A stretch of DNA of 64,000 nucleotides, taken from Stigonema ocellatum SAG 48.90 = DSM 106950 (lineage in GTDB: Bacteria; Cyanobacteriota; Cyanobacteriia; Cyanobacteriales; Nostocaceae). Positions 27,901 to 37,500 of the stretch are shown here, piece by piece; positions within the stretch are counted from its first letter, which is position 1; every line of letters begins with the position of its first letter. The notes beneath the pieces were generated by a model that worked only from the letters and a program-made list of their open reading frames with translations, made no database searches and was not told where the DNA came from. A program made the translations under genes and the position numbers. The stretch is taken from positions 1 through 64,000 of the forward strand of contig JADQBA010000039.1 of NCBI GenBank assembly GCA_016903675.1. Direction: 5' to 3'.

Positions 27901-29601
27901 TTGGTAAAGTTCCCAACTCATATTCACATACTGCGCCCCCTGCCCAGGAAACATAAAGGCAATAGATCGCTTCTTGGGTTCGAGGAATTGAGTGAAAACT
28001 CGTTGACAATCTGGGGATTTCAATGCTATAATAGCCTCCTTTAAATCCTGGCAAACTAGCATCCGTCGATAACTAAAAGCCCAGCGCCCAACCTGCAACG
28101 TATACGCAGCATCAGCTAAGTTCGTTTCAGGATGCTGTTCGAGATACTCAACTAAATTGGTCGTCGCCGCTTCCAGTGCCGAATCTGTTTTAGCCGAAAC
28201 CACCAATAGTTGAAACTTTCTCCCTTGCTCCCCTGCCCCCCTTCCCCCCTGCCCCCCTTCCCCCCTGCCCCCCTGCTCCCCTAAAACAGGAGCCTCTTCC
28301 AAAACGATATGTGCGTTAGTTCCTCCAATCCCAAAGGAACTGACTCCTGCTCGCCGGGGAATCCCATCGGTTTCCCACTTGCGCAACTTGGTATTGACGT
28401 AGAATGGGCTGTTGGCAAAATCAATCTTAGGATTGGGCTGCTCAAAGTGCAAGCTTGGTGGAATCATTTGATGTTTCAGCGCCAAGACAGTCTTGATGAG
28501 ACCTGCCACACCTGCTGCTGTACCTAAATGACCGATGTTGGTTTTGACTGAACCGATCGCACAGAAACCCTTTTTGTTCGTGCTGGCACGAAACACTTTG
28601 GTCAGCGCCGCGATTTCAATGGGATCGCCGAGATTTGTACCAGTTCCGTGGGTTTCGATATAGGTAATTGTCTCAGGTGCAACAGAGGCGATCGCCATTG
28701 CTTCGGCAATAACCTTAGCTTGACCCTCAGTACTAGGTGCTGTGTATCCTGCTTTCAACGAACCATCATTGTTAATTTCAGCACCTTTAATAACCGCATA
28801 AATACAGTCATTGTCTGCCAAGGCGTCCTCTAGTCTCTTCAATACAACAATGCCCACACCGTTACCACCAACTGTTCCCTGTGCCTTGGCATCAAACGCT
28901 CGGCAGTGTCCATCAGGTGCAGCAATCCCACCCTCTTGATACAAATAACCTTCCTTTCGAGCAGCGATCGTCACACCACCAGCCAGTACCATATCACACT
29001 GGTAATTCAGCAAGCTTTGACACCCCATTTGAACTGCCACCAATGATGTAGAACAGGCAGTGCCAACATTGACACTCGGTCCCTTCAAATTCAACTTGTA
29101 GGAAACTCGTGTGGGTACAAAGTTTTGATCATTACCAATCAAAATTTGAGCAGAACTCACCAAGTTGAAGATTTCTGGGTGTGAAATGAGATTTCTTAGC
29201 AAGTAGGTATTTAGAGCAGCACCAGCGTAAACACCAATCAGACCTTCATAAGTGTCAGAATTATAGCCAGCATTCTCAAGGGCTTCCCAGGCACACTCTA
29301 AAAAAAGACGATGCTGGGGGTCCATGACTTCAGCTTCTCTGGGTGTAAAGCCAAAGAATGAAGCATCAAACATCTCAATATCTTCCAGCACAGGACTTGC
29401 TTTGACATAGTTCGGGTCATTCAGCAAAGTTGGATCTACGCCTGAAGCAACTAATTCTTCATCAGTGAAGAATGAAATGGATTCCCGACCATCACACAGA
29501 TTCTGCCAAAACTGCTCAATAGTTTTGGCTCCCGGAAAGCGCCCAGCCATGCCGATTATTGCTATGGATTCTAAAGAATCATCTGTTTCCCTTTTAGCCA
29601 T
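24907..29601 (-). CDS. Type I PKS module, KS-AT-KR-ACP
   Basis: 1564 residues. KS (about 12-430): active Cys in VGTACSTSLVAV (about 182), with ETHGTGTNLGDPIE and TNIGHLGTAAGVAG. AT (about 545-850): FPGQGAQYV, GHSIGEYVAAC (Ser about 642) and HAFHS (about 740), the malonyl-CoA signature. KR (about 1165-1350): ITGGLGGVGLALAE for NADPH, CSSLSSFTGG and the catalytic Tyr in VDYTAENAF. ACP: FFELGGDSLFAA (Ser about 1485). No dehydratase or enoyl reductase is seen, so it should add one malonate-derived C2 unit with a beta-hydroxyl. The KS-AT linker contains a Gly/Arg/Gln low-complexity stretch (about 440-460) encoded by a captured CCCTGCCCCC repeat. It overlaps both neighbouring genes by 8 bp. Confidence 0.94.
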   Translation of the reverse strand: MAKRETDDSLESIAIIGMAGRFPGAKTIEQFWQNLCDGRESISFFTDEELVASGVDPTLLNDPNYVKASPVLEDIEMFDASFFGFTPREAEVMDPQHRLFLECAWEALENAGYNSDTYEGLIGVYAGAALNTYLLRNLISHPEIFNLVSSAQILIGNDQNFVPTRVSYKLNLKGPSVNVGTACSTSLVAVQMGCQSLLNYQCDMVLAGGVTIAARKEGYLYQEGGIAAPDGHCRAFDAKAQGTVGGNGVGIVVLKRLEDALADNDCIYAVIKGAEINNDGSLKAGYTAPSTEGQAKVIAEAMAIASVAPETITYIETHGTGTNLGDPIEIAALTKVFRASTNKKGFCAIGSVKTNIGHLGTAAGVAGLIKTVLALKHQMIPPSLHFEQPNPKIDFANSPFYVNTKLRKWETDGIPRRAGVSSFGIGGTNAHIVLEEAPVLGEQGGRGEGGQGGRGAGEQGRKFQLLVVSAKTDSALEAATTNLVEYLEQHPETNLADAAYTLQVGRWAFSYRRMLVCQDLKEAIIALKSPDCQRVFTQFLEPKKRSIAFMFPGQGAQYVNMSWELYQTEPIFRDLVDLCCKQLKPHLRLDLRYALYPGEEQEQQVAEQLKQTYISQSALFVTEYALAKLWMAWGVCPQVMIGHSIGEYVAACLAGVFSLEEALVLVATRGRLMQQLPHGSMLSVSLPEKEIIPLLGEKLSLAANNASSLCVVSGTTDAINDLQNRLLAQGVDCRRLQTSHAFHSEMMNPILEEFTLAVKRVNLKPPEIPFVSNLTGTWITLEQATSANYWAEHLRSSVRFSEGITELLKDTERILLEVGPGRTLSTFTMRHQIEAQVVLSSIRHPQDQQSDVAFLLNTLGRLWLAGVQVDWSEFYADQRRHRIPLPTYPFERLRYWIAPEKAFTAIAIAKNKPKKLNIADWFYIPSWKRSMLPQPFKTEFQAVAPGCWLVFVDECGLGEKMVKHLALAGQDAIAVRVGEQFNHQSDRLYTINPQQRQDYDTLLTELGTLGKKPRTIVHLWSVTEVAHPESAETLGFYSLLFLAQAMGEQNLMDAIEIGIVSNNMQQVTGLEVLCPEKALVLGPCKVMPLEYPNITCRSIDIDLVLPLKQTWQEEKLIDQLLAELTTKAAEDRVIAYRGFHRWVQDFQPVQLDGDVERNPRLRDSGVYLITGGLGGVGLALAEYLAQTVQAKLILMGRSPIPNHSEWEQWLLNHEPQDAVSSIIRKLQTIVALGAEVMVVSADITNLEQMSAAIQKANHQFGQIHGVIHAAAVPGGGMIQLTTLEAAASALAPKVRGTRVLDVLFKDTQLDFFVLCSSLSSFTGGPGIVDYTAENAFLDAFAHYRTSQNSSFTISINWDRWKGLGMAVAVEARHKAIIGEDLREGMTVSEGIEAFRRIHSCATVPQVIVSTQNVPTQFHSQDSVKSFKNQLALVNLSKPTYPRPQLGNAYVAPSNEIESTLADIWQQILGVEPVGIDDNFFELGGDSLFAAQIVSRLCKTFEIELPYKSFLNAPTVAELAEVMIQKLTDQTDQEALAQALAEIEQLSEDEAQEILASQGIGGLNE
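28219..28281. repeat. C-rich tandem repeat within the PKS gene
   Basis: About 60 bp of CTGCCCCCCTTCCCCC units, a dispersed repeat type common between cyanobacterial genes (relatives of the CCCTACTCCC tracts at 8.37, 9.49 and 17.16 kb). Here it is in frame and encodes GEQGGRGEGGQGGRGAG-like sequence between the KS and AT domains. Confidence 0.85.
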
Positions 29602-31540
29602 TTGCTTTCCTCCTTTCCTTCATCAGTTTGATTGCCTCTTTTTTTCTGCTGGCACGGCTCTGGTGGGAAAACACAGGTTGTTCAACCTCATTTTTCTGGG
29701 CTATATACTGTGCAAATGCGCTTACAGTTGGATATGTAAATAAGTCAACTACTGAGATATCAATGTTTAAAGTTTCTCGCATCTTGCTACAAACCGGAAT
29801 CGTCAAGAGCGAATCACCACCAAGATCAAAGAAGTTGTCATAAATACCTACCTTTTCCAACTGGAGGACTTTAGCCCAGATATCAGCTATAACTTTTTCA
29901 GTAGAGGTGTGGGGTGGGACAAAGTTTTTAGCTAAATGAGACTGACTGAAATCGGTCTGCTTAACTTGATGGTCAATCCTTGTGTCATTGAACTCCACTA
30001 CTAATTGTTGTTGTTGTTTAGCATCACCACGAATCTCCAACTCACCAATTAACTCTTTGGGGTTGGCTTTTTCTTTTCTCTCAAGTTCATGAACTATATC
30101 TATTAAAGGGCGTTGCTGAATTGAAGTATGAAATGAAAAAATCGGGTATTTTAAAACTCTTTCTCTCTGCGCCTTTGCGACTTTGCGTGAGGCAAATTCA
30201 TACCGTGATTCAGCAACGCCTATTAAAGTACCTAATTGAACATTAGGCTCTGCAACTATACTGTTTATGATTACTTCAATCTGCCGCAGTATTCTTGTCA
30301 CAGTAACGGGCTGAAAGCGGCGCAAATCATAACGGACTTCCAGCCGTAGCTGTGAACCAGGTACTACCACAAAAGCAATGGGATAGTTAGAACTTGCAAA
30401 AGAACGAACATTGTCAATCTCTAAATTTCCTGTTGACAGCCCAGAAAGATCGACTACCGAATTTTGAAACACTAAAATGCTTTCAAACAAAGGCAACCCT
30501 CTGGGCACATCACTCCAACTCCGAACTTGTGCTAAAGGACTGTGTTCATACTGGCGTAGCTTGATTTGCTGAGATTGTAGATTCTTCAGCCAAGGTAAGA
30601 GCGAATCAACTGGAGTTACCTGCACCCGCACTGGTAAAGTGTTGATAAAAAGTCCTACCATAGACTCAACACCAGGCAGGGTCACTGGGCGACCGGACAC
30701 AACTGTTCCAAAGAGCACATCTTCTTGACCGCTATAGTGACTCAAAAGTAAAGCCCAGGCTGCCAACACCAGAGTGTTTACTGTCAAATGATGCTGTTTC
30801 GCTAGAGACTTCAGTGCTACCGTGGTAGCTGATGACACAAGAATATACTCTTGACCAAAACTTGCCTCCTGACTGGGCAAACCATCAGTATGACCGTCTG
30901 CTGGCACAGGGGTCGGCGATCTAAAGTCTTGAAGAACTTGCCGCCAGAATGCCTCTGCCTCCGATAGATTCTGCTGCTTCAGCCAAGCAATGTAGTCTCG
31001 ATAGGGACGGCTTGGTTCTAAGTTAACACTCCGTCCTTGGCTCAGCGCCTCGTAGATGGAAAAGAATTCCTTAAGGAGTATATTAAGACACCAAGCATCC
31101 AGCACAAGATGGTAAGCGCTCCAGATAAATTGATACGTGTCCTCGCCGATCCTGATCAGAGCCAACCGCATCAACGGAGGTTTAGAAAGCTCAAAGCCAT
31201 GTCTTTGGTCTGCTTGTAGGTAGGCTTGTAATTGCTCTTCCTGCTCAGTAGTTGATCGCCCACGCCAGTCAAATTGCTGTGTTAGGAGTTTGACTTGCCG
31301 ATGCACCACCTGAACTGGCTTATCAAGGTTTTCCCAAATAAAAGCTGTTCTCAGGCTGGGATGCCGATCTACCACTTGCTGCCAGGACTGCTCAAATATA
31401 GAGACATTGAGATTCCCGTGCAATGTACATAGCGTTTGCTCAAGATAGATGCCAGAATTAGGAGCAGACAGGATGTGAAAGAGTATGCCCTGTTGTGTGG
31501 GGGAGAGTGTGTAGATGTCCTGAATATTTTTAGCTTCCAT
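29594..31540 (-). CDS. NRPS condensation-PCP protein lacking an adenylation domain
   Basis: 648 residues. The C domain (about 8-430) has the active-site variant YHLVLDAW in place of HHxxxDGW; the second, catalytic His and the Asp remain. Because it follows an epimerisation domain it should be of the D-donor (DCL) class. The PCP (about 560-635) is intact: FFDLGGDSLLTI. Between them there is no A domain. Instead VVEFNDT, the usual pre-A1 sequence, runs directly into RIDHQVK, the A8 core, and then into a post-A10 linker (TDFSQSHLAKNFVPPHTS): a deletion scar. A 120-bp in-frame MITE insertion adds 40 residues (about 438-477). The PCP may be loaded in trans or may only pass the chain on to the KS. 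It is 12 bp from the upstream gene and overlaps the PKS by 8 bp. Confidence 0.88.
   Translation of the reverse strand: MEAKNIQDIYTLSPTQQGILFHILSAPNSGIYLEQTLCTLHGNLNVSIFEQSWQQVVDRHPSLRTAFIWENLDKPVQVVHRQVKLLTQQFDWRGRSTTEQEEQLQAYLQADQRHGFELSKPPLMRLALIRIGEDTYQFIWSAYHLVLDAWCLNILLKEFFSIYEALSQGRSVNLEPSRPYRDYIAWLKQQNLSEAEAFWRQVLQDFRSPTPVPADGHTDGLPSQEASFGQEYILVSSATTVALKSLAKQHHLTVNTLVLAAWALLLSHYSGQEDVLFGTVVSGRPVTLPGVESMVGLFINTLPVRVQVTPVDSLLPWLKNLQSQQIKLRQYEHSPLAQVRSWSDVPRGLPLFESILVFQNSVVDLSGLSTGNLEIDNVRSFASSNYPIAFVVVPGSQLRLEVRYDLRRFQPVTVTRILRQIEVIINSIVAEPNVQLGTLIGVAESRYEFASRKVAKAQRERVLKYPIFSFHTSIQQRPLIDIVHELERKEKANPKELIGELEIRGDAKQQQQLVVEFNDTRIDHQVKQTDFSQSHLAKNFVPPHTSTEKVIADIWAKVLQLEKVGIYDNFFDLGGDSLLTIPVCSKMRETLNIDISVVDLFTYPTVSAFAQYIAQKNEVEQPVFSHQSRASRKKEAIKLMKERRKANG
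30101..30228. mobile_element. MITE with 8-bp target duplication, inserted in frame in the C-PCP gene
   Basis: The element spans 30109-30220 (112 bp). Its ends are inverted, GGCGTTGCTGAAT at the left and ATTCAGCAACGCC at the right, with imperfect pairing continuing inward for ~12 bp (GTATGAA/TTCATAC). It is flanked by perfect direct repeats TATTAAAG at 30101-30108 and 30221-30228. Element plus one duplication is 120 bp, exactly 40 codons, so the reading frame stays open. No transposase is encoded. Its interior (CTCTCTGCGCCTTTGCGA) is a phrase typical of cyanobacterial dispersed elements. Confidence 0.93.
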
Positions 31541-31552
31541 AAATGTATAATT

Positions 31553-34500
31553 TTATATATAATTAGCCAGTATATTACTGAGTTCTTCCTCACTTAACTC
31601 AGCCTCCGGAAAATCTGATGGTATGAAGCTTACAGCATCAGTGGATTGGCAGTGAGCAATCAGTAAGCGCAACTCGGCTACAAAACCCTGAGCCAGCATT
31701 TCTACAGTGGCTTGACGATGAAGATTTTCACTATATGCCCAAATCATTTGGAATTGACCTTCCACGACTTTCCCACTCACCCGCAGCAAGTATGAGCGGG
31801 TGCCGTAAGCACTTTTAATTTTTCCATGAGATTCGTTGGTTAATCTCAGTGGAGAAGACTTATGAAGAACCCGATCAAACTGCCCCAGGTAATTGAAAAT
31901 CAGTTCAGCTTGGGGTTGATTCCGCAGTTTCTCAATGATTTCTTGCTCCTCAGAGCAATAACGCAGCAAGCCGTAACCAATGCCCCGCTTCGGGATGCGG
32001 CGCATTTGTTCTTTGACAGACATTAACGCTTCAACCGGAGTTTCAGCTTTGTCCAAGTTTAACTGTACAGGAAAGACGGAGGTAAACCAGCCTACCGTGC
32101 GGGATAAATCTACCCCGGCAAAAATCTCTTCGCGCCCATGACCTTCTAGGTCAATCAGGAGATTGGGCGTTCCTGTCCATTGAGAAGTGGTCTGAACTAA
32201 AGCTGTCAGCAAGACCTCATTAATTTCAGTGTGATAGGTTGCTGGAACTTCCTGAAGCAGGGCACGAGTTTCTTCTGGTGTCAATGATACCGAGACAATG
32301 CAGTTCGAGCCTTCAATATTAGACCCTTCTGGGTAGTCTACTGGCAGAGGCATGACCTGTGCCTTAGGTTCTACTAACCAGTACGCTAATTCTTGCTGAA
32401 GTTGTGGTGACTGCGCGTACTCCTGAAGTAGCCCAGACCACTGCTGAAAGGATGTTGTCTTTGGCGGCAAACTAATTGCCTCTCCATGACTAAGCTGTTG
32501 ATAAGCTGTCTGCAAGTCTTCTAGTAGTATGCGGAAGGAAACTCCATCCACTACCAAATGATGCAAAATCAGCAACAAGCGGCTTGGTTTGCGATCGCCA
32601 AAACAGAAGAAAGCCACTTTCAGCAGTGGTCCTGCGGATAAGTTTAAACGACTCTGTAATTCTGTTGCAATTCTTTCAATGGCAGACTCCTGTTCTGGCA
32701 TAGGGATATTTGAGAGATCAAATTGAGAGAAGCAGACTTTCTCAAATGGACCGTGGTTGGTTTGCAGCCAGTGTTCCTGTGTTTGTTCAAACCGAAGGCG
32801 TAGTGCATCGTGGTGGATGAGCAACTGTTGAAAAGCTGCCTCTAGCAAGGAGGGATCTTGATCTGGTTGTACCTCTAGTAGAACTGCTTGGTTCCAATAA
32901 TGAGGTTCTGGAAAATTTTGCTCAAAAAACCAATGTTGGATAGGGGTTAAAGCCACCGGACCTTGTACTGGCTCCTGTTGCGCCTGACGAGGCTTGATTT
33001 TGCCAATAACCGTTGCTAACTCTGCAATAGTTGGATGCTCAAAGAGTTGATTGCTACTCAGCAGCAGCCCTGCGTGATTTGCTTTAGCTACAATTTGAAT
33101 ACTCTGAATTGAATCCCCACCCAACTCAAAAAAGTTGTCGTAAATGCCTACCCGATCAAGCCCAAGCGCCTGAGTCCAGAGGTTAACCAGCATCTCTTCA
33201 ACTGGTGTACGAGGATCTGCTTCTAACTCTGTACCCTCCGCTTGCTCTGTGCTGTTAAGTACTTGGTCAGGTGCAGGCAAGCTTTGGCGATCTACCTTAC
33301 CGTTGGCATTCAAGGGCAAAGCATCTAGTCTGACCCAGACAGAAGGGATCATGTATTCTGGCAGATGCTGCCGCAAAAACCTTTGCAATTCATTGGTTGT
33401 AGTTGCAGATCCTGGTTCTAGCACCACGTACCCAACTAGGCGTTTGTTAAGCGACTCATCTTCCCAAACCGAGACAACAGCCTCCAGAACATCTGAGTGC
33501 TGTTGCAGCACTACCTCAATTGCCGTCAGTTCAATACGGTATCCCCTCAGCTTAACCTGAGAGTCAATTCGTCCTAGAAACTCGATGTTTCCATCAGGTA
33601 AATAACGCCCTAAATCTCCAGTTTTGTAAAGGCGGGTTCCGGGTTCTTGGTTTAAGGGGTTGGGAATAAATTTGTCTGCGGTTAATTCAGGACGGTTATG
33701 ATATCCCCTAGCCACACCGTTGCCTCCAATATGGATTTCACCCCTGACTCCAATTGGTACAGGTTGTAGGTAAGAATTCAGCAAATAGATTTGAGTGTTA
33801 GCAATTGGGCGACCGATAGGTACAGGATTTCTCAAGTCATGATTTTGACAATTGTAGACACTACACCAGACTGTTGCTTCCGTTGGACCATATTCATTAA
33901 ATAAAGAGGTATTTGGTAGTTGCTGGTAATGACGTTCCACTAATTCTGTTGAACAAGACTCTCCCGCAACAATGACGGTGCGAAGAGAAATCAACTGAGT
34001 AGACTCTGTATGTTCTAGGAGAGCGCTGTAAAGGGAAGGAATACTTAACCAGTGTGAGACTTGATGCTGAGCGATTAGATGAGCCAACTGCCAAATATCT
34101 CTCTGTAAACCCTCCCTAGGCAACACTAAGATTTTATCTTGACAAAGTGTCCAAAAAATGCTAGCAACTGAGCTATCGAAGGCGAACGAGGAAACTAATA
34201 AAAAACTGGTAAAGGGTTCAGGGTAGTAAGCTATCCGAGCATTGGTTGAGTGGGCTAAGTTTTGGTGAGTAACCAGCACTCCCTTTGGTTGACCTGTGGA
34301 GCCTGAGGTGTAGATGACGTAAGCTAAATTTTCTAGCGTGCTTGTGCTGATAGGGTTTTGTGTGCTTTCTGTCACCAAGATGTCCCAGTGGGAGTCTAGA
34401 CATAGGACAGCAGTTTGATGCTTGGGGAGTCGCGCCACTAGCCGTGTTTGGGTGAGTATAACTGGCACTTGAGCATCCTCCAGCATAAAAGCAAGGCGCT

Positions 34501-37500
34501 CTTGCGGATAAGTAGGATCTAAGGGTACGTAGGCTCCACCTGCCTTAAGTATACCTAAAATTCCTACTATCATCTCTAATGAACGTTCCACACACAGGGC
34601 TACCCGAACGTTGGGACGAACTCCTAGACGCTGTAGGTAATGAGCAAGTGCATTGGCGCGAGTGTTCAATTCTTGGTAAGTGAGTAGATGTTCATCGAAA
34701 ACCACAGCGATCGCATCAGGGTTTCGTGCAGCAGTCGCCTCAATTTGTTGATGGATACAACAGTTTTGGGGATATCTAGTAGCAGTGTTATTCCACTCCA
34801 TCAACAGAGTGAGCCGTTCTTGTTCTGGTAAAAGACATTGAGACTCGTGATGTTCAAACGGCTGTGTGGACATTGCCGTTAGCGTCTGGGTGAAATAATT
34901 GCCAATGGTTTCTAGCTGTGCATCACCTATCTGGGTCAGGTTGCATTCTAAATCAAGTTGTATACAATCTGAAGCATGATTAAGATTAAACTCAGACCTC
35001 AAAGTAAAATGAGTTTCACCAAAACCTCTAGCCCCTAAAACTGCCAAATCTTTCAAAGCTTGAAGATGCTGATAAACATGAAAGTGTGTGTAGTTAAAAA
35101 CAGTATCAACCAACGGCTGTAGAGCCTGACGACCAACAAGCTGGTGTAAATCGGCGTAAGGATAACGCCTGAAGGGCAATAACTCTCGCTCAGCTGCAAA
35201 AACCTGCTGCACTAAATCGATCCAAGTTCCGACCGTCAGCTTGAAGCGAAAAGGAACTGTGTTCAAATGGATTCCAAGGGTTTTCTCACCGTCAGCTTCT
35301 TCCAATCGACCGTTAGACTCAAGCCCTGTGAGGATATCGATGTCACCACTTAGCAAACTCATCACTTTCAAGTGTGCAGCTAGCAAAACGCTTTTAAGTG
35401 GAACTTCTGCTCTCCGTGCCAATTTCTTCAGTCCGTCGGAAATTTCTGGGGAAATGGGGACATCCAAAAATCCAATTTGAGGGGCATCTGTCCTACGGTG
35501 AGTCTGATGACTTTGGGGTAGTTTTGTTGTCACACAACCTGCCAATTTTTGAGTCCAATAGTCCTGACACTCCTTTGATTTCAGTATGGAACGCTCTAAG
35601 GCGATGAAATCTCGGTATGCAATAGTCGGGGTTGGCTCAATTGCAGAGACTTCTCCATTGAGAAGAGCATGATAACGATGCAGCAATTCTGTAAGTAAAC
35701 AGGCTTTACTCCAGCCGTCAAGAATAGAAGTGTGGCAGCTAAAGGTGAGATAGAAGGACTGATCTGTGAGACGATGAATAAAAAAGCGAATGAATGGCGG
35801 GCAAGACCAATCAAAATTTCGTCTTTTTTCAGCTTCTATCCAGCTAAAAAGCACTTGTTGTTGTTCTTCTGGTGATAGACCGCGCAGATCCTCGACCTGA
35901 AAGGGAGCAGCGACAGTTTGATGGACTAATTGTAGGGGTTCGCTAAAATTAGTCAGATCAAATGAAGTCCGCAAAATGGGGTGGCGATCCACAACTTGCT
36001 GCACACATGCTTGAAAGATGTGAGTGTCGAAGTGAACTTGCAGATTGTAAAGAAAAATGTCATGATACATTGGTGAGTCAGGCATGGACTGAGTGTGAAA
36101 AATCACCCCTGCTTGGACTCTTGCCAAAGGATAAGCATCTTCTACTCCTTTGGGTAGCTTTTGCCGATCTTGATCACAGAGCAGGCTAAACGCCTCTGTT
36201 TTTAAAGTTGATAAAGAACTGGGTTCAGCGAATGTAACTTCTTGTGCCAGTGTGTCAATGGTCTGATGCTGGAAAAGCTGCTGAAGTGAGAAACTTAAAT
36301 TTCTTGCCTGGGCTTTGGCAAGCACTTGGATGCTACGGATAGAATCTCCACCTAATTCAAAAAAGTTGTCGTGAATACCCACCTGTTCAATGTTCAGCAT
36401 CTCTGCCCAAACCTCTGCTAATACCTCCTCTACCTGAGTTCGAGGGGCTACAAAAGCTTTTTCCAAATCAGGTCTGGCTTTACCTGGATCTGGGAGCGAT
36501 CGCCGATCTATTTTTCCATTTGGCATCAAGGGCAATGCATCCAGCATGACAAAAGCTGCTGGAACCATGTAATTAGGGAGTTTCTCCAAGAGAAAGCGGC
36601 GTAGTTCGGTAACAGTAGGCGCAGGCTTCGAGCGGGTGACGAAATAGGCAACTAATCGTTCCTTCCCATACTCTGCTTGCAATTCAGCTATTTCTCCCTT
36701 CAGTAGGCGACGCAAGCCAGTGATATTGGATGGATTTTCCACGTCAGTGAAAGGCGTGAAGTCCCGACGCTTTTCGTTTCTGTTGGTGTCTCGCACTAAA
36801 ACAACGACTTCCCGCACAGCCGGATGTTGACTTAGCACCGCCTCAATCTCGTCAAGCTCGATGCGGAAGCCTCGAAGCTTGACTTGGTAGTCTGCTCGTC
36901 CGAGATACTCGATGCTGCCGTCCGGTTGATAGCGTGCCAAGTCACCAGTTTTGTACAGGCGTGCTCCTGGGGAGTTACTAAAGGGATTGGGAATAAATTT
37001 AAGAGCAGTCAGTTCGGCTTGGTTGAGATAACCCCGCGCCAGACCTACACCACCGATATGCAATTCCCCAGGCACACCAACGGGAACTGGCTGTAAGTGA
37101 GTATCCAGCAGATAAATCTGCGTGTTGGCAATGGGGCGACCAATGGGGACAATGTGTTTATGGCTATGACGCTCACTTGCCCAGAATGTGACATCAACGG
37201 CAGCTTCCGTCGGTCCGTACAAATTATGTAAATCTGCATTTAGACGAGCAAAAAAGCGCTCTTGAAGTTTGAATGGTAGCGCTTCCCCACTGCACATAAC
37301 CTGCCTGATGTTTTGACAAGTCTCAAGACTCGGTTCCTCTAGAAACACTTGCAGCATGGAGGGGACAAAATGAAGCGTGGTGATTTGCTGCTGTTGTATG
37401 AGCTTGACTAAGTATGCACCATCTTGATGCCCTCCTGGTCGCGCTACTACCAGACGTGCTCCCGTCATCAGCGGCCAGAAGAATTCCCAAATCGAGACAT

